The position numbers were made by a program, and so were the translations under genes. From a virus, in the IMG/VR virus record IMGVR_UViG_3300037246_001948, positions 1-48,024 of that record: DNA of 48,024 nt; one strand, 5' to 3'. Positions 47,996 to 48,024 of this stretch are shown here, in pieces. Every line of letters starts with the position of its first letter. The first letter of the stretch is position 1. Below the pieces are notes generated by a model. That model searched no databases and was not told where the DNA came from. It saw only the letters and a list, made by a program, of their open reading frames with translations.

Positions 47996-48024
47996 ATGGC
48001 ATTTGAAAAAAAGTACGTTGGAGC
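47996..48024 (+). CDS. Start of a plus-strand gene (partial)
   Basis: ATG at 47996 with GAAGGAAGGG upstream and a good promoter; only MAFEKKYVG can be read before the window ends. It is the first gene of a plus-strand unit. Its frame does not continue into the partial frame at 1-89 if the two window ends were joined, so simple circular closure is not supported. Function unknown. Confidence 0.6.

Noticed and set aside
1-48024. Window as a complete circular genome
   Set aside because: The partial gene at the right end does not keep frame into the partial gene at the left end, and no replication genes are present.
1-48024. CRISPR array, integrase or transposon
   Set aside because: No spaced repeats of CRISPR type, no tyrosine or serine recombinase motif, and no transposase or insertion-sequence ends were seen.

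Overview
The window is a piece of a tailed double-stranded DNA phage or prophage genome. It holds a terminase large subunit, a portal protein, a scaffold, an N4-gp56-type major capsid protein, tail proteins and a GH25 endolysin. I see no ribosomal RNA, IS element, CRISPR array, integrase or clear host housekeeping gene. I see no tape-measure protein, and the gene order (portal, giant virion protein, scaffold, capsid, adaptor-like, nozzle-like, fibre) resembles that of short-tailed podoviruses; that reading is inference. The host cannot be fixed from the sequence. The secreted glycosidase has features I associate with Chloroflexota-type proteins, which is only a weak hint.

Layout. (1) Positions 1-4160, plus strand: tightly packed small genes, including a secreted clan GH-A-like glycosidase, two zinc-ribbon proteins, a winged-helix-like protein and a RusA-like resolvase. 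The block ends in a strong hairpin at 4167-4206 that can serve both strands. (2) 4256-7124, minus strand: lysis region with a small membrane protein behind its own promoter, an MptE/DUF115-like protein, an XhlA-like membrane protein and a GH25 endolysin. (3) 7152-18745, minus: fibre, nozzle-like and adaptor-like proteins, a basic repeat protein, capsid accessory proteins, major capsid protein and scaffold. (4) 18771-31124, minus: one 4117-residue protein carrying ParB-like, SF2 helicase and ADP-ribosyltransferase-like domains. (5) 31135-36728, minus: accessory virion genes, portal and TerL. (6) 36734-46998, minus: about 30 small overlapping genes (HTH, C2H2 and zinc-ribbon proteins, HNH, DUF5131, DUF4031, PD-(D/E)XK/MmcB-like, HEIGH metalloprotease-like) and a tRNA with a CAU anticodon. 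(7) 46999-48024: a regulatory region with a promoter, a terminator, a GC-rich foldable stretch, one further minus gene, and a divergent plus-strand promoter with a palindrome that starts a gene running off the window.

How it fits together. The minus strand from about 46998 down to 4256 looks like late and accessory transcription: most junctions overlap by 1-30 bases, which suggests translational coupling. The few breaks in coupling (7125-7151, 17896-17941, 18746-18770, 4679-4880) carry shared promoter-like motifs or RNA structures. The plus-strand genes at both ends probably belong to the opposite transcription programme, with replication genes lying outside the window.

Most unusual items: the giant polyvalent protein; a fibre whose N-terminus looks like a decayed PD-(D/E)XK nuclease; an 11-bp stem that hides the capsid gene's Shine-Dalgarno sequence, interleaved with a second stem; a Tat-signal protein whose body resembles part of the capsid protein; and an 81-bp tandem repeat encoding a very basic protein.
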